Program-made: the position numbers and the translations under genes
Shown here: positions 48,487 to 59,860 of the stretch, piece after piece
Layout of the letters: the number at the start of each line of letters is the position of its first letter
How positions within the stretch are numbered: the first letter of the stretch is position 1
Source: Hymenoscyphus infarciens
Taxonomy: Eukaryota > Ascomycota > Leotiomycetes > Helotiales > Helotiaceae
DNA: 64,000 bases
Direction of reading: 5' to 3'
Assembly: GCA_001414345.1 (NCBI GenBank)
Contig: LLCB01000055.1
Span: 172,450-236,449 of the forward strand
The notes under the pieces: model-generated
Database searches by the model: none
What the model was told of the DNA's origin: nothing
What the model saw: the letters and a program-made list of their open reading frames with translations, nothing else

Positions 48487-50056
48487 AGTTTTGGTGAGAG
48501 GGAGAAGGAGTTGACTGTAGAGTTAATTGTAGATTTAATTGTAGAGTTAATTGTAGACTAATCTTTACAGCACAGTGAAACTTGGAACTATTTATATGAG
48601 AGAAATGGCAGAGACCGCAGGAAAGCAGAGAGATAAACAGAAGGTAAAGCGAGGAAAGAACTACTCTCCTCGTGGGAGTGGATTCTTCTGTCGTGCCAGC
48701 TGACGACAGCGGTTTTCTCCCCGTCGTCCCCACTCGAAAGCATAACTATGGGTGTTGCCATAACTGTCCAAACGGCGACTCGCCATTTCCATGCGTCATG
48801 GTGTAGTGGGTGTAGTGAAAAGCGAATGAGGGGTTACCTGCGTAGCTTGGGGGTTTGGTGTTTGGGGAAGTGGATGAGGCGGGAGTGGAGAGTGGGGGTG
48901 AGTGGGGGGTAGTGGGGGAGGCTGGGAAGAGCATGCCGAACCTCTGCCGATGAGCGCCAAGTATCGGCTTCTGACGGCTTCTGAAGGGAGTGACGGGTAG
49001 AAATGGAGGCACGAACCACAACAATAATATCATTCCACCTCAGCTATCATCCATTATTCATGACACAGATACTGAGGGATCAGCAGCTAACATGATTCTT
49101 ACTTCTTACTCAACGGGCACCGTTATTTGCCCGCTGCTCCGTACCGAGATTCTGTCAACAATCCAACCAACCACCACGGAGTGGCCCTCGGAGAGCCAGC
49201 GGAGCGTCACTCGCTAGAGAAATATTACGAGCTAAAAGACAGACTCCACACTCTTGCCCGGGAACGAGTAGACGAAGAAACGGGCATCAGATCCTCAAGA
49301 ACAAAATGGCAAGGCCAACGCAATCAACGTCCCATTTTATACGCTTCAACTGCCTCTCTATGCCGTCAGACACCGATTCTATCCTCCCCATGACCTCGTG
49401 ATCGTGTTTAAATCATCAGAAGAAGGGATAACGGTACCGTTATGGGGAGACGATGTCCATTGTTCTCTTCGACTTATCCACGGTGGCAATGTCTCTTGAG
49501 TTCTCCGTGGCAACACGATACTGGATGCAATAAGCACTCTCCATGAATGAAGCGAATGAAGACAGAACCCATCCATCAACTCCTAAATTCGGTCACGCCG
49601 TTTTTTATGGGGCTGGAAACTGACGAGGTCCAGGGATCTTCCAGGTTGAGGTGTTCGGCCTCGTAATTGCAGGTATAATCCGCTGGGCTGGGTGGGTATG
49701 AATGGAAGAACTCAAGTGCGGGGCATCCAAACAACCCCGGACCCCATGGGGGAGATGTCCCGAGATTCGGTATTTTCCCCGTTGATGACATGACCTACTA
49801 GTAGTCATGATCCACCTCGTCTCGAGATTTAACCTCCCAGCACGAGTCAATAATGCCCCTGGTTCTTTCTTTCCAAGCGAAGATAAGAACCTCTTCCTCC
49901 ATTGCGGTCTCTCAATCTTTTCCCACTTCCCATCCTCGTCTTACAGTGCTCTTGTCGTCAACTCACTCCTTTTTCGCCTCTTATTGGAGTGTGTGTGTAT
50001 ACGGACAATACTGAAGTTTTGACCCCTCAAAGACCAAGCCGAGGCTCGTGAACCCT
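48487..50056. other. Intergenic between divergent GH31 and MFS genes
   Basis: A 1.57 kb spacer with both promoters. A short imperfect repeat near 48514-48560 has three copies of a TGTAGAGTTAATTGTAGA-like unit close upstream of the GH31 ATG. Open frames at 49127-49393 and 49576-49850 show no recognisable domain. Confidence 0.45.
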
Positions 50057-52235
50057 ATGGATCCTGAGAAACCAACAAGCAGCAGAATGGAGGGGAAGGG
50101 AGAGGAGGTGGAAGCGGTGGAAGATGTAGCAGCATCCAAACATCTACCAGGAGATACCAAACACAAGGATCGAGCCGCTGAATTTCTCCAGAATGCGAAT
50201 CAAGCCGTGGTTGTCTCCCCGGAGGACAATAAACGGATTCTCCGCAAAATCGATCTCACGATCCTGCCGACTATGCTCGCTGTGTACTTTTTGCAACAAC
50301 TGGACAAGTCAACATTATCTTATGCCAGTGTTTTTGGTCTTGTAAAGGATGCCAATCTCAAGGGGCAAGATTATTCGTGGCTGGGCTCAATCGTTTATGT
50401 CGCACAACTCGTCATGCAACCTATCATCGCCTACTTTCTCGTCAAGCTGCCAACTGGAAAGTTTGGTGCGGCAATGGTTTTGTGTTGGGGTATCGTTCTC
50501 AGTTGTATGGCCGTTGCAAAAGACTTTAAAGGTTTACTTGTGACTCGTTTCTTCTTGGGATGTTTCGAGGCATCAGTTGGTAAGTCGTTGTCTTCCTTCA
50601 TCATTTGATGGCAATTCTAATTGTTTCGATAGCGCCAACCTTCCTTGCGATCACTGCGATGTGGTGGAGACGTAGCGAGCAGACAAATCGAAACGCTTCT
50701 TGGTATGCAATGAATGGTGCAACGAATATGGTATGAACGGGAATATACTTCGACTTCAGTCCGCTAACAAAGTTGAAGGTTGGCAGTCTTCTCGCGTATG
50801 GACTTGGTCATATCCATTCACCTGTCTTGCATTCATATCAAGTTTGTAGCCTCTGACCTCAAGAAACATAAACCATTCTAATCCAGCAAAGATCATTTTC
50901 CTCGCCTGTGGGCTTCTCACCGTGGCTTTCTCTGTCGTTGTATTGTAAGCCAATCCCCCGATAATCAATAGCCTCCCAACCTCTCACTTCCTTCCTGGTA
51001 TCTTTTTCACCAGCACAGCGAGACTGATAACACACAGCCTTTATCTTCCAGACAGTCCAATCGTCGCCCGCTTTCTCAATGATAATGACAAATTACTGGC
51101 AGTGGAGCGACTTCGAGATAATCAAATGGGCGTGGTGTCAAACGAGTGGAAATGGGAACACGTTATTGAGAGTATGTTGGATTTGAAGACTTGGTTCTGG
51201 TTTGCTTTAATGTTTTCGATTTCGTAAGTACAAACGTACCTCCATTTGAAAATGTGGTTACTAACCAATTCAGAACGCCAAGCGGAGGTATTACGACATT
51301 TGGACCACTCATTATCAACTCCTTTGGATTCGACAGCTTCAAAACAATCCTTTTGAACATTCCATTCGGAGCAGTTCAAATCATCGCCACGATGGGTGGA
51401 GCAGCATTCGCGACTTATACGAAAAGAAAAGCACCTGCTTTGATTCTTCTGTGTATTCCGCCGATTGTGGGATGTGTCATGTTGTTGTGTATTCCACATG
51501 GGCAGGCACACAAAGCCCCGCTTCTGGTTGGATATTATCTGGTAAGTCCGAGTTTGGTTATAGGAATGGGAGTGTTGCTAATTGTTCCAAGATCTCCGTA
51601 TATCCAGGAATATGTAAGCTGTCAAACCGAGAGAGAACCTGACAAGGCCGAACTAACTTTCTCAGCACCTCTACTATACTCTTGGTCAACACAAAATACT
51701 GCAGGAGAAACCAAGAAGAAGACCACTACAGCCATGCTTTTCATCGGTCAGAGTGCAGGAAACGTTCGTAATCACGTATGGTCCATGTCCGAGCTCTTCT
51801 AACTCGCGTTGTAGATCCTTGGCCCACATCTTTACACCACAGCGGAAGCGCCAGAATACAAGCGTGGACTTACCTCTAGGTAGCTTCCCTACTCGTCGAA
51901 AACTCCCGAATTTGCACTAACAATCCACAGTCTCGTCTTATTCGTCGTATTAATCATCCTCATCGTGTAAGTATCCCTCCCCTTCTTCCCTTCCAGTCAT
52001 TAATTAATCCATTCCCAGCCTCACAAATCTCTACCTCATCGTTCTCAATAAAAAACATGCAAAGCGCAGAGTCGCAGTCGGAAAATCCGCAGTCGTCATC
52101 GATAGATCTATGATGAATGTCCAGGAAAGAATCGCAGATGGGGATAACGCAGATGGAGGTGTTGGCCCTGAAGCAGATAGGGCATTTGACGATTTGACGG
52201 ATATTCAGAATGAGGATTTCATATATGTGTATTAA
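50057..52235 (+). CDS. MFS transporter, Dal5/allantoate permease (ACS) family
   Basis: Eleven exons: 50057-50579, 50633-50730, 50779-50841, 50892-50944, 51038-51223, 51274-51541, a 22-nt exon 51592-51613, 51666-51763, 51815-51879, 51931-51966 and 52019-52235, joining in phase to 542 aa. The first TM region reads KIDLTILPTMLAVYFLQQLD and then KSTLSYASVFGLVKDANLKG, the hallmark of the anion:cation symporter family. The loop VTRFFLGCFEASVGAPTFLA and MWWRRSEQTNRNASWYAMNG are also typical. The central segment has YLPDSPIVARFL, and the C-terminal half GGAAFATYTKRKAPAL, SWSTQNTAGETKKKTTTAML, GQSAGNILGPHLYTTAEAPE and YKRGL. Relatives carry allantoate, nicotinate, pantothenate and other organic anions across the plasma membrane; the substrate here is unknown. 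No premature stop was found. Confidence 0.9.
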
Positions 52236-53589
52236 ATGACGAGGAGGACGAATGGCATTATGTTAATAGGTATGGTTCTCTGTCTTGGAGCTTTTATTGT
52301 GAATGCTAGCTGATTATCTGGACAGCCAATGAGAATTGAATGAATACTTCTTCTTCACACGACCATTTTCCTGACTTGCAACTTTGATTTGTATTTCTTT
52401 CTCCTGGACTTTCATCTTGCCGAGCTCTTTTTGTTTTCCCTACCTCTTTCGATGAAGGCCTTAACTTCTTGCATGTGTAGTGGAGGTACAGGAACCACCC
52501 GGGCATGCTTTGTTCCACGTGACTCGCTTGCAGTACTGCCTTCTCTAATCGGTTGGGTTACCACCTTCCTCGATTAGTTCATGCACACACCTCAATCCGT
52601 CGACACAACAAGCCAGCGATAAATATCCATATTTCATTCGCCGAAATGCTGTTATACCAGGAATTAACATCGTTTTGAATCATGGTATTCTGGACAGCTG
52701 CCGTTTGTGGGTAGGGTGCTTCCTCCCCCGCATATAAGTAGTACTTGCATTCCCGGTGGTACCTTTAGACTACGCCCCCTTGAATTAGACATTCCGCCTT
52801 CCTTTACGAGGTTCGTCGTTTCTTCGAAGCCCATTTTTTCTCGTGATCAATTGCTTCGTATTCCTCGTATCTCACAAGATCAAGTTTCGGCCAGCAAAGC
52901 AGCCTAGAAGGTTCCTCTTTCCCATATGTTGCAAACTGTCTCCTTGGTTCTTTACTCACTCATAAATAGGTCTTTTGAATCAAAGGACTGGGTTCTTTCG
53001 ATTCGGGTGCTTAATAACGGGGGGGGGGGGAGGAGGAAGGGCGCTGAGTCTACTATCTATAGCTTACTAGGAGATTTATATTATATTATGATTCTTCTTC
53101 TTATTCTGGTCTTGTTTCTTACTGGTTACCCTACTCTACCCTACTAAAACTCTATTGTTGCACCTCCGCTTCTCCTTGCTATTCTTGGTATTGCTATATG
53201 CTAGAGGACGAAAGGGGCTATTACTTTATTTGAGAAAGGAGGTTTCGCTCCTGACTTTAGGGAAATGGGGGGTTGACAGAGTTTTCTGTGTGCTGACCTG
53301 CTGAGAGATTTGTTTGGTTTGAAAATGAGAAGCGGGGAGGGGGGGGGGGAATATGGTTGTGCGTTATGAAAATGTACGAGTGTGATATGGTTCCCGAAGG
53401 GGAGGGTTTGTATATAGTACCTTCAAGAGGACTTTATTAAAAATAAGATAATATTCTACTCTTTGCTATATCTCTCTCAAATCACCTCATTCATATCCTA
53501 GTCTCCTCTCTTCATCCACTTTATAAAATACCTATACCGATTACCTATACTAAACTAGTATAATACAACTCTCCCTCCTCGCACCCCCC
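52236..53589. other. Intergenic, with G-homopolymer tracts
   Basis: 3' flank of the MFS gene, then sequence of mixed composition with poly-G tracts near 53019-53030 and 53338-53349. No recognisable gene. Confidence 0.4.
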
Positions 53590-54282
53590 TCGCTCTAGCA
53601 GCAGGGACCAACAGTAGTAAAAGTCGGCCAAGGTTCATCTCTAACATTCCTCCCTTCACCATTTCTGTGCTCGTAGGAGGGGTACTAGAATTCCACATCC
53701 ACCCCATAAAACACAGTGTCGCCCAAGAAAGTTTTAACGGCAGGACCCTACAAACCGCTTTCCAACTCTTCATCCCAGTCGGGAGCTTTCGCTACAAGTG
53801 ATCCGAAGGGAAACGCTACGACATTTAGTATCACGGTGAAGGAAGACACGCCGATTTATTTTTATTGTGCGTTTCCTGGTCGTTGTGGGTGTGGGATGGT
53901 TGGGATTGGTAATGGGCCGTGAGTTGTACTTTTTTCTTCTCATTATTTAGATCTATTAAAATGGGTGAAATGATCTCTCCTCTCTTTATTTTATCTTGGG
54001 AGGTTGGGATTTTATGCTGACGAGTTTAAATCCGATACCTTAAAAGGTCTAGAAGCATACACCGCAAATGCCAAGGACAAAACCACGGTTGCGTCTACCA
54101 AAGTCCAAGGAGGACTTGTAGGACCTGCTGCCGTTAGGGGTTCGGCTTCAGGTTCTACGGCTGACTCTTCTTTGACTAGCTTAAGTGGTGGTCGATACGG
54201 TGGAGCTCCTGAGCCTGCTCAGAGTGCGACCAGTGTTTTGGCTTTCCCCGCCTTGGTCAGCCTAGCACTCCGGAGAGGATAG
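53590..54282 (+). pseudogene. Decayed cupredoxin-like extracellular GPI protein
   Basis: Reading pieces in order gives GPTVVKVGQGSSLTFLPS in one frame, then ISVLVGGVLEFHIHPIKHSV in another (His near a Cu-ligand position), then back to the first frame with GPYKPLSNSSSQSGAF, FSITVKEDTPIYFYC and GRCGCGMVGIGN. After a GTGAGT intron come FYADEFKSDTLKGLEAYTAN, a Ser/Gly-rich stretch and a hydrophobic end (SVLAFPALVSLAL) like a GPI signal. This matches fungal plastocyanin-like (cupredoxin) cell-surface proteins. Two indels shift the frame near 53656 and 53730. The motif that usually has His-Cys after FYC reads Arg-Cys, and a conserved Cys of the early part appears as Tyr, both explainable by G-to-A type changes. 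Confidence 0.6.
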
Positions 54283-55217
54283 GCTACCCCTCTCTATTAG
54301 GAAAGGAGAGGATAGGCTAATTTCACTTATAGGCTAGGCTGAATTAGGTAAGAGAGTTACTAAATTAGGATAGGAGAGGTAAGGAAGACTAAGAGAGAGG
54401 GCTAGGTAAGGAGAGGTGCTAGAGAGGATAGAATAGAATAGGAAGTATATAAGTAAAAAGTATTAAAATAAGTAAAAAGTAATAAAAAGTACTAATATTA
54501 TAGACTAATTTAAGAAGTATTAAAAACAATAATATTATTAAAGCTACTAAAAGACGAGATATTATATCTAAATTACGTATTATTCTAATTCTCTTTATCT
54601 TACTACTATTATAAGGTTAGATTCGCTATCGTTAATAACAATCGCCTTAAACGATTAAGAAGGAGAAGAGGTAGATTAAATAATAAGAGGAGTAATATAT
54701 AATATATGTATCTCACGTTATTATATAGCGTAGGTATTAGAGAGCATAATTAAGGTTATTGACATATTATCTAGAAACTAGTTAAGGCTTAAATATAAGA
54801 GCTTACGTCTGTTAGAGTAAACGGTATTAAATTAAGTACTCTACTAAGTACTTAATTTACTACTTATAGTAAAACCCCTGTTTTTAGATAGTACTACTCC
54901 TGCTAAATCTACTAATAATACTACAAATAATATATTTAAGACTAGTATATACCCTGCCTAGCCTTCTCTATAGGCTAGGAAAGGCTACCTCGATACCTTA
55001 GATAGGAAAGGATAGGCGGAATAAATTTCAGAATAGGATTAGAGTAGCTAGATATATTAGAATAGGATTAGGCGGGATAGCCTTAAAATAGAGGTAGGAA
55101 GGAGAAGGATCGTTAAGGTAGGATAGGATAACAGATTAGGCGGGGAAACCTAAAACACTAAGTGCGACTTCTATTACTAGAGAAGATTCGTAAATTTAAG
55201 ACTTCTATATATTAGTT
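54283..55217. repeat. GGATAGG/TAGGCTA-rich, then AT-rich degenerate tract
   Basis: Directly after the cupredoxin remnant, motifs such as GGATAGGCTA, GAATAGGATTAG and TAGGCGGG recur at 54283-54440 and 54950-55150, with an AT-rich block between them. It has the look of mutated repeat DNA, but I could not define element ends. Confidence 0.45.
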
Positions 55218-55659
55218 AGAGCCTATTTAGCTAGTATATTTTCTAGATAGTTTAAGATTTATATTACTAAAAAGGAATTATAATAATATCGGATAAGTTA
55301 CTATATTTTATAATTTAAAATATACTAAATTGTTTAACCTATATATTTTTTAAGCTGGATTATTTAGTAAAATAATCTAATACTTATATAAAAGATTATC
55401 TCTACTAAGAAAAAATTATTATTCTATTATCGCTAAAACTACGATAGTTAGAATATATTCTAGTATATCTTTTCTCACTTATATACGCTATCTAGGTAGT
55501 ATTACGAATCTAGCTCTAAGATATACGAGCTAAATAATTATAGAATATATTATCTAAATAATTAGATAATAAATAAATATATATTATACTACTTTCAAAA
55601 GGTCTCGGCATATTTAATAGACTATCTATAATTAGCCTAGAGTAAGCTAAATAGGCTCT
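55218..55659. mobile_element. AT-rich MITE-like repeat, copy A
   Basis: The ends are inverted: AGAGCCTATTTAGCT at 55218 and its complement AGCTAAATAGGCTCT ending at 55659. The interior is extremely AT-rich and is the inverted relative of copy B (shared stretches such as AAGCTGGATTATTTAG / AAGCTAGATTATTTAG and CTAATACTTATATAAAAGAT). No coding capacity. The target duplication is not clear. Confidence 0.65.
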
Positions 55660-55954
55660 TATATTCGTAGTAAGCGTACTATTCGTAAATATATTCGTAG
55701 GTTCTTTTTTTACGACGAAATACGAATATTCGTAAATATTCGTAAGTGGAATATTCTTTGTCTAGACCTATTACTAAGTATATACGTTAGATTAATAGAC
55801 TTTGATAGAATAGTTTAGAAGTGATAAGTCAAAGAAGAGAAGAAAGAGACGAGGCGAGAAGTTATTAAGGTTTAGAGGTAGAAAAAAGTAGTAACAAGTT
55901 CTAAGGTACTAGCGGGGCGAAGACTTTCTTAATATAAAAATATTTTTCTTTTTA

Positions 55955-56508
55955 AAAGCCTGTTTAGCTAGCTATGAGATAATATTAAATTATCTATGAA
56001 TATGCGTAGACCTCTTAAAAGTGGCTTAGTATATATTTATTTAATTATCTAATTATCTAATAATAAATTCTATAATCGTTTAGCTCTTTTATTACAATTA
56101 TTAATGAGATTAATAATAATTATTAGTATATCGACGATAAAATTTAGTCACTTTACTAAACACTACCACGTATCTAATTACTCTTATATTACCTAGTAAA
56201 ACGTGCGCATGTTAGTAGAGTAGAGATAGCACGAGTACTAGTAGTAGAAGGATAATAAAATATACTAGGATATATTCTAATTATCGTGGTTTTAACAATA
56301 ATAGGATAATAACCTTTTTAGCGAGGAAAATCTTTTATATAAATATTAGATTATTTAGCTAAATAATCTAGCTTAAAAAACATGTAGGCTAAACAATTCA
56401 GCATATATTAAAGTATTAAATATATTAAATTATCCGTTATTATTATAATACCTTAATAGTAGTATATATACTAAACTATCTAAAAAATATACTAGCTAAA
56501 CAGGCTCT
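55955..56508. mobile_element. AT-rich MITE-like repeat, copy B (inverted)
   Basis: The ends are AAAGCCTGTTTAGCTAGC at the left and ACTAGCTAAACAGGCTCT at the right. Its reverse complement aligns with copy A through most of its length, so A and B form a large imperfect inverted repeat with about 295 bp between. Non-coding. Confidence 0.65.
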
Positions 56509-56906
56509 AAAGACCTTCTATATAATTGACGGAATAGTCGAGCGGTATAACTTTTAAATTCTCTTTATTTCTAGTGAGAATTAGAATATGACTCGAGTCC
56601 TGTGGAAAAGGGAACTTCGCCTGTCGATTTCCTGCTTGCCAGAGTGATTTGATTTCGCTAGAAAGAAGCCCTAATCTTCTTCTAGTATTCTGTGAGAACT
56701 CCTTCCTTTCTTGTTCTATCTCTTCAGAAACCATGAGTTCTTTCAGCTTTCGATTATTAATTGCTTATAAGGGCCCCTATTTTACTGATTTTGGGTTAGG
56801 GATTTTTTAGCGATCTTAGAATTAGATCATCGTAATATACTACACTATGCCCGACTATGCTACTTCCATAAGCTTATCCTCTCAGTAAGAAGTTATCACT
56901 AGAGAT
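56509..56906. other. Intergenic, nothing recognised
   Basis: Short spacer between the MITE-like repeat and the decayed MFS gene. No feature that I can name. Confidence 0.35.
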
Positions 56907-57430
56907 ATGTTGAATCTAGGTCAAGAGATTGAGGGGCCTTTCTTTGGATGGCCTAGTGATAAGTGGGACGGGTCAATATTACTTCTGCAACGACTGCGTT
57001 GGGTGGAGTATTCTGTTTGCTTGTCTGGACATTTGCAAAAGGTTTCGGTGCTGTATGCGTGTTCGCATTTAAGATTGGCACAGTTTGTGGTGCATATTGG
57101 TCCTGCATTGCCCTAGTGTGCGGTGAAGTGGTAGGGATGAGAGATTTATCGAGAGTGCATTGAGTATCGCATTCATGAGGATGATGTTTCCGACGACTTG
57201 TAATTTAGTCTCCCCCTTAGATATCACCAATCAACAACCGTGAAGTTGCTGAGGCTGTTGCATTAAAACTCCGAAGAAACTCGGGAAACATCTATCTTCA
57301 TGCCTAGATTTTCACTGGAGTAGTTTTTCTTACCGCAGCCCTTTGCTCATGGGGTGTTAGAACTTAGAAGATCAATGACACAAAGAACAAGCAAGATGCA
57401 AGGATGTACAGAACAGATGGAGTTGGAATG
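56907..57430 (+). pseudogene. Decayed MFS transporter C-terminal half
   Basis: Over two or three frames the order of a monocarboxylate-type MFS protein is visible: LNLGQEIEGPFFGWPSDKW, then after a one-base shift GRVNITSATTALGGVFCLLV, WTFAKGFGAVCVFAFKIGTV and CGAYWSCIALVCGEVVGM. Later pieces are REVAEAVALKLRRNSGNIYL and IFTGVVFLTAALCSWGVRT. A TAG sits directly before IFTGV, where Gln is usual, and another after GVRT, where Trp is usual. The N-terminal half is absent, replaced by the repeat island. The transporter family is moderately certain; the substrate is unknown. Confidence 0.65.
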
Positions 57431-59403
57431 TTATGGGAGCAGGGATTCTTTTTGAGATTGTTGACAGTCATTTCTCCTGTAAAGGTGAGAAAACTGCCGG
57501 CAAATTACTAGACCTCAAGAACATACTGCTTATACACAATCCACAATATCTTCTTCCATACTCCCAGCTTTGTGAAGGCATCTCCTGTTTCATTTTTAAA
57601 AAGAACCCCCCCCCCCCTTACCCCCCGAAAATTCAATGCCTTCTGGTAGTTCCTTGAATAGTTCCTAGAAACTCTAATCATAAGAATCTAATCCCATACC
57701 TATTTAAATCTCCGATTTATAAAGTCCCTCCCCCCCTCTATTTAACACGCCCAAGTAAAGCGCTAAAATATTGATTTCAAAAAAAAGGGGGGGGGGGAAA
57801 CGTAAAAGCAAACCCCCCCCCCCCATACTTCACCTATATCTAATACTCTTAACACACGCCTAGTTTATTACTCTCCTAGAATCTATAAGAAAACTTCGCA
57901 GTCACTGTTATAACGTAACTCCCCTACACACTGGGCTCGTTGCTTCAGACTCTTTCTATGTCGCAGCCGAATGCCAAAGCTACAATGAAAGCTCCAGAAT
58001 TCAGCGGCAACGGAGAGAACATAATAAATTAATTTGAGGCTACTTACAGCATATAAAGAGAGAGGAAAAATGAACTTCTTTCAAAGGTAAGGGTAGGAAA
58101 AGGAGGTAAGCAGAGCTTCGAGCTTAAATCTTTCAGTATTTCAGCCAGGCGAATATAAGAGAGTAAGCGAGAGAGACGAGCAAGAAGGAGTTTACACGGG
58201 AATGAGGTGAAGAGATACTTCAAAGGACAGGTTTGTGCTTAATAGATGAAGATGGAGATGAGGACCGAGATAGTCGGACATGGCTTGCAAGAGAATGTGG
58301 ATACATCCGTAGCTTACAGGTTTGTTAGTAGCTTTGTAGAGCTTAGTACCTTTCTGTTTTACAAGGCTACAACTAGGAAGAGTCCTGTAAATATTGCCTA
58401 CTTTCTTGAAGCACTACATCCTACTATATATAGAATGCTTCTTGCTTATATCATTCTTTTCTTCTAGCGTTCTAGTAAGTTATATCAAGCTAAAATTCTT
58501 TACAGCTCTAAGACTTCCTAGAAAGAGCCCGCCGTTCTCCAAGGGATGCAGGAATTCTGCATTCGTGACTGACCAAGAGTAGAAAGCCTGCTATTTTCTC
58601 TCCTAAAAACTTCAATTATCCCAAACGACTTGAATAATAAGATTACTAACAAGTCCGTTCTCCCAAGAGTGACAGAACAATTATAGAAGAGAAAGTTTTC
58701 ACAGTCCAGCAGTTGCGGATTCCTGCAGTCCCTGGTGGTCCATGAACCTTTTCTATAAAACACTCATCTCCAATCTTCAAATTAAACCGCAGACAAAGGA
58801 CCTCAAAACAACAACGGCTACTATGCTTTCGGCCCCGTGGAAGAATCTTCCAAGCCCTCGCGTTGAATATTCCCCAGTCAACGTCTATTGACTTGGCCTC
58901 CCCTTCTTACTCGCTACCCCAATGAATCATCCCACTTCCTCTTACCTGAACTCTCAACCTCTACCACCGAAAACTCATCTATCGCCGATTCCTCTCCAAC
59001 ATCTCCACCAAATTCCTGGCCAGAATTTCACGTACCGTGTCTTTTCAAAATAAACATCCTGCCTTCTCGCTAGAAAAAGCCCAGCCACAGGCATATATAT
59101 CTCAACCTACGACCAAGAAAGTTCCACAAGCAAAATTTCGATCCTTGTTGCCATCATTGCCATCCAGGTGTGATCAGGAAAGAATCACATCTACAACCTA
59201 CTTTATACTTCTCCAACCAAAAAATGAAACAATCACAAACCGAATTTCAACATCACGGGATCTAGTCAATAAAGACGGGTTTTCTATCGAACCAAAGTTG
59301 CTCTATCTATTTACTAACCGTACTACGAACCTCCTTCTCAACTATCCCGACCTCGACCACGACTCACCTAGGCTATTAAAACACCTCTCTATCTAAACAA
59401 CTA
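57431..59403. other. Gene-poor region with homopolymer tracts
   Basis: Contains C12 at 57606-57617, G11 at 57787-57797 and C13 at 57813-57825. A frame near 57958 starts MSQPNAKATMKAPEFSGNGE, faintly like a retrotransposon gag start, but it breaks at once. Further open frames (58246-58467, 59037-59396) have no known domain. Confidence 0.4.
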
Positions 59404-59860
59404 AGAGCCTAGATATTCTTCGACTTTTTTAAAATATATACTACTAAAAAAAAGAGATTCTAATATATACTCTATATAAATATAGATTATAATATATATA
59501 AGCGTTTAGCTATATTATAGTATATACTTATATCTATACTTTTATCTATACTTTCTTATAATATATATAATAAGATATATACTACTAAAGCTTAAGAATA
59601 TAATCTTTTTACTACTATCTCTTTTCTCTTCTATATTAACTACTATAACTATTATAACTACTAAACTTAAAGAAATATATACTAAACTATATATCTAATA
59701 TACTAGCTTATAATTACGTGCTAAATAATAGTGAATATATTTAAGGTTAAACTTATAGTATAAATAGATATATATATAAGTATCTTCTAACTCTATACTC
59801 GTGTATAAATCTCTAATATTTATAATAAATTATATATATACTAAACAAGCTCTTAACTCT
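59404..59860. repeat. Probable third copy of the AT-rich MITE-like family
   Basis: The left end AAGAGCCTAGATATTC and the right end ACTAAACAAGCTCTTAA resemble the ends of copies A and B. An internal stretch read in reverse (AGCTAGTATATTAGATATAT, AGTTTAGTATATAT) matches their termini. More diverged than copies A and B. Confidence 0.45.

Noticed and set aside
37013..57430. A biosynthetic gene cluster
   Set aside because: GH31, MFS and decayed enzymes lie together, but no core synthase (PKS, NRPS, terpene) is present.
57958..58040. Possible gag start of a retrotransposon
   Set aside because: About 25 residues look gag-like, but the frame breaks immediately and no protease, RT or integrase was seen nearby.
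59037..59396. 119-codon plus-strand open frame
   Set aside because: No recognisable domain and adjacent to degraded AT-rich repeats.
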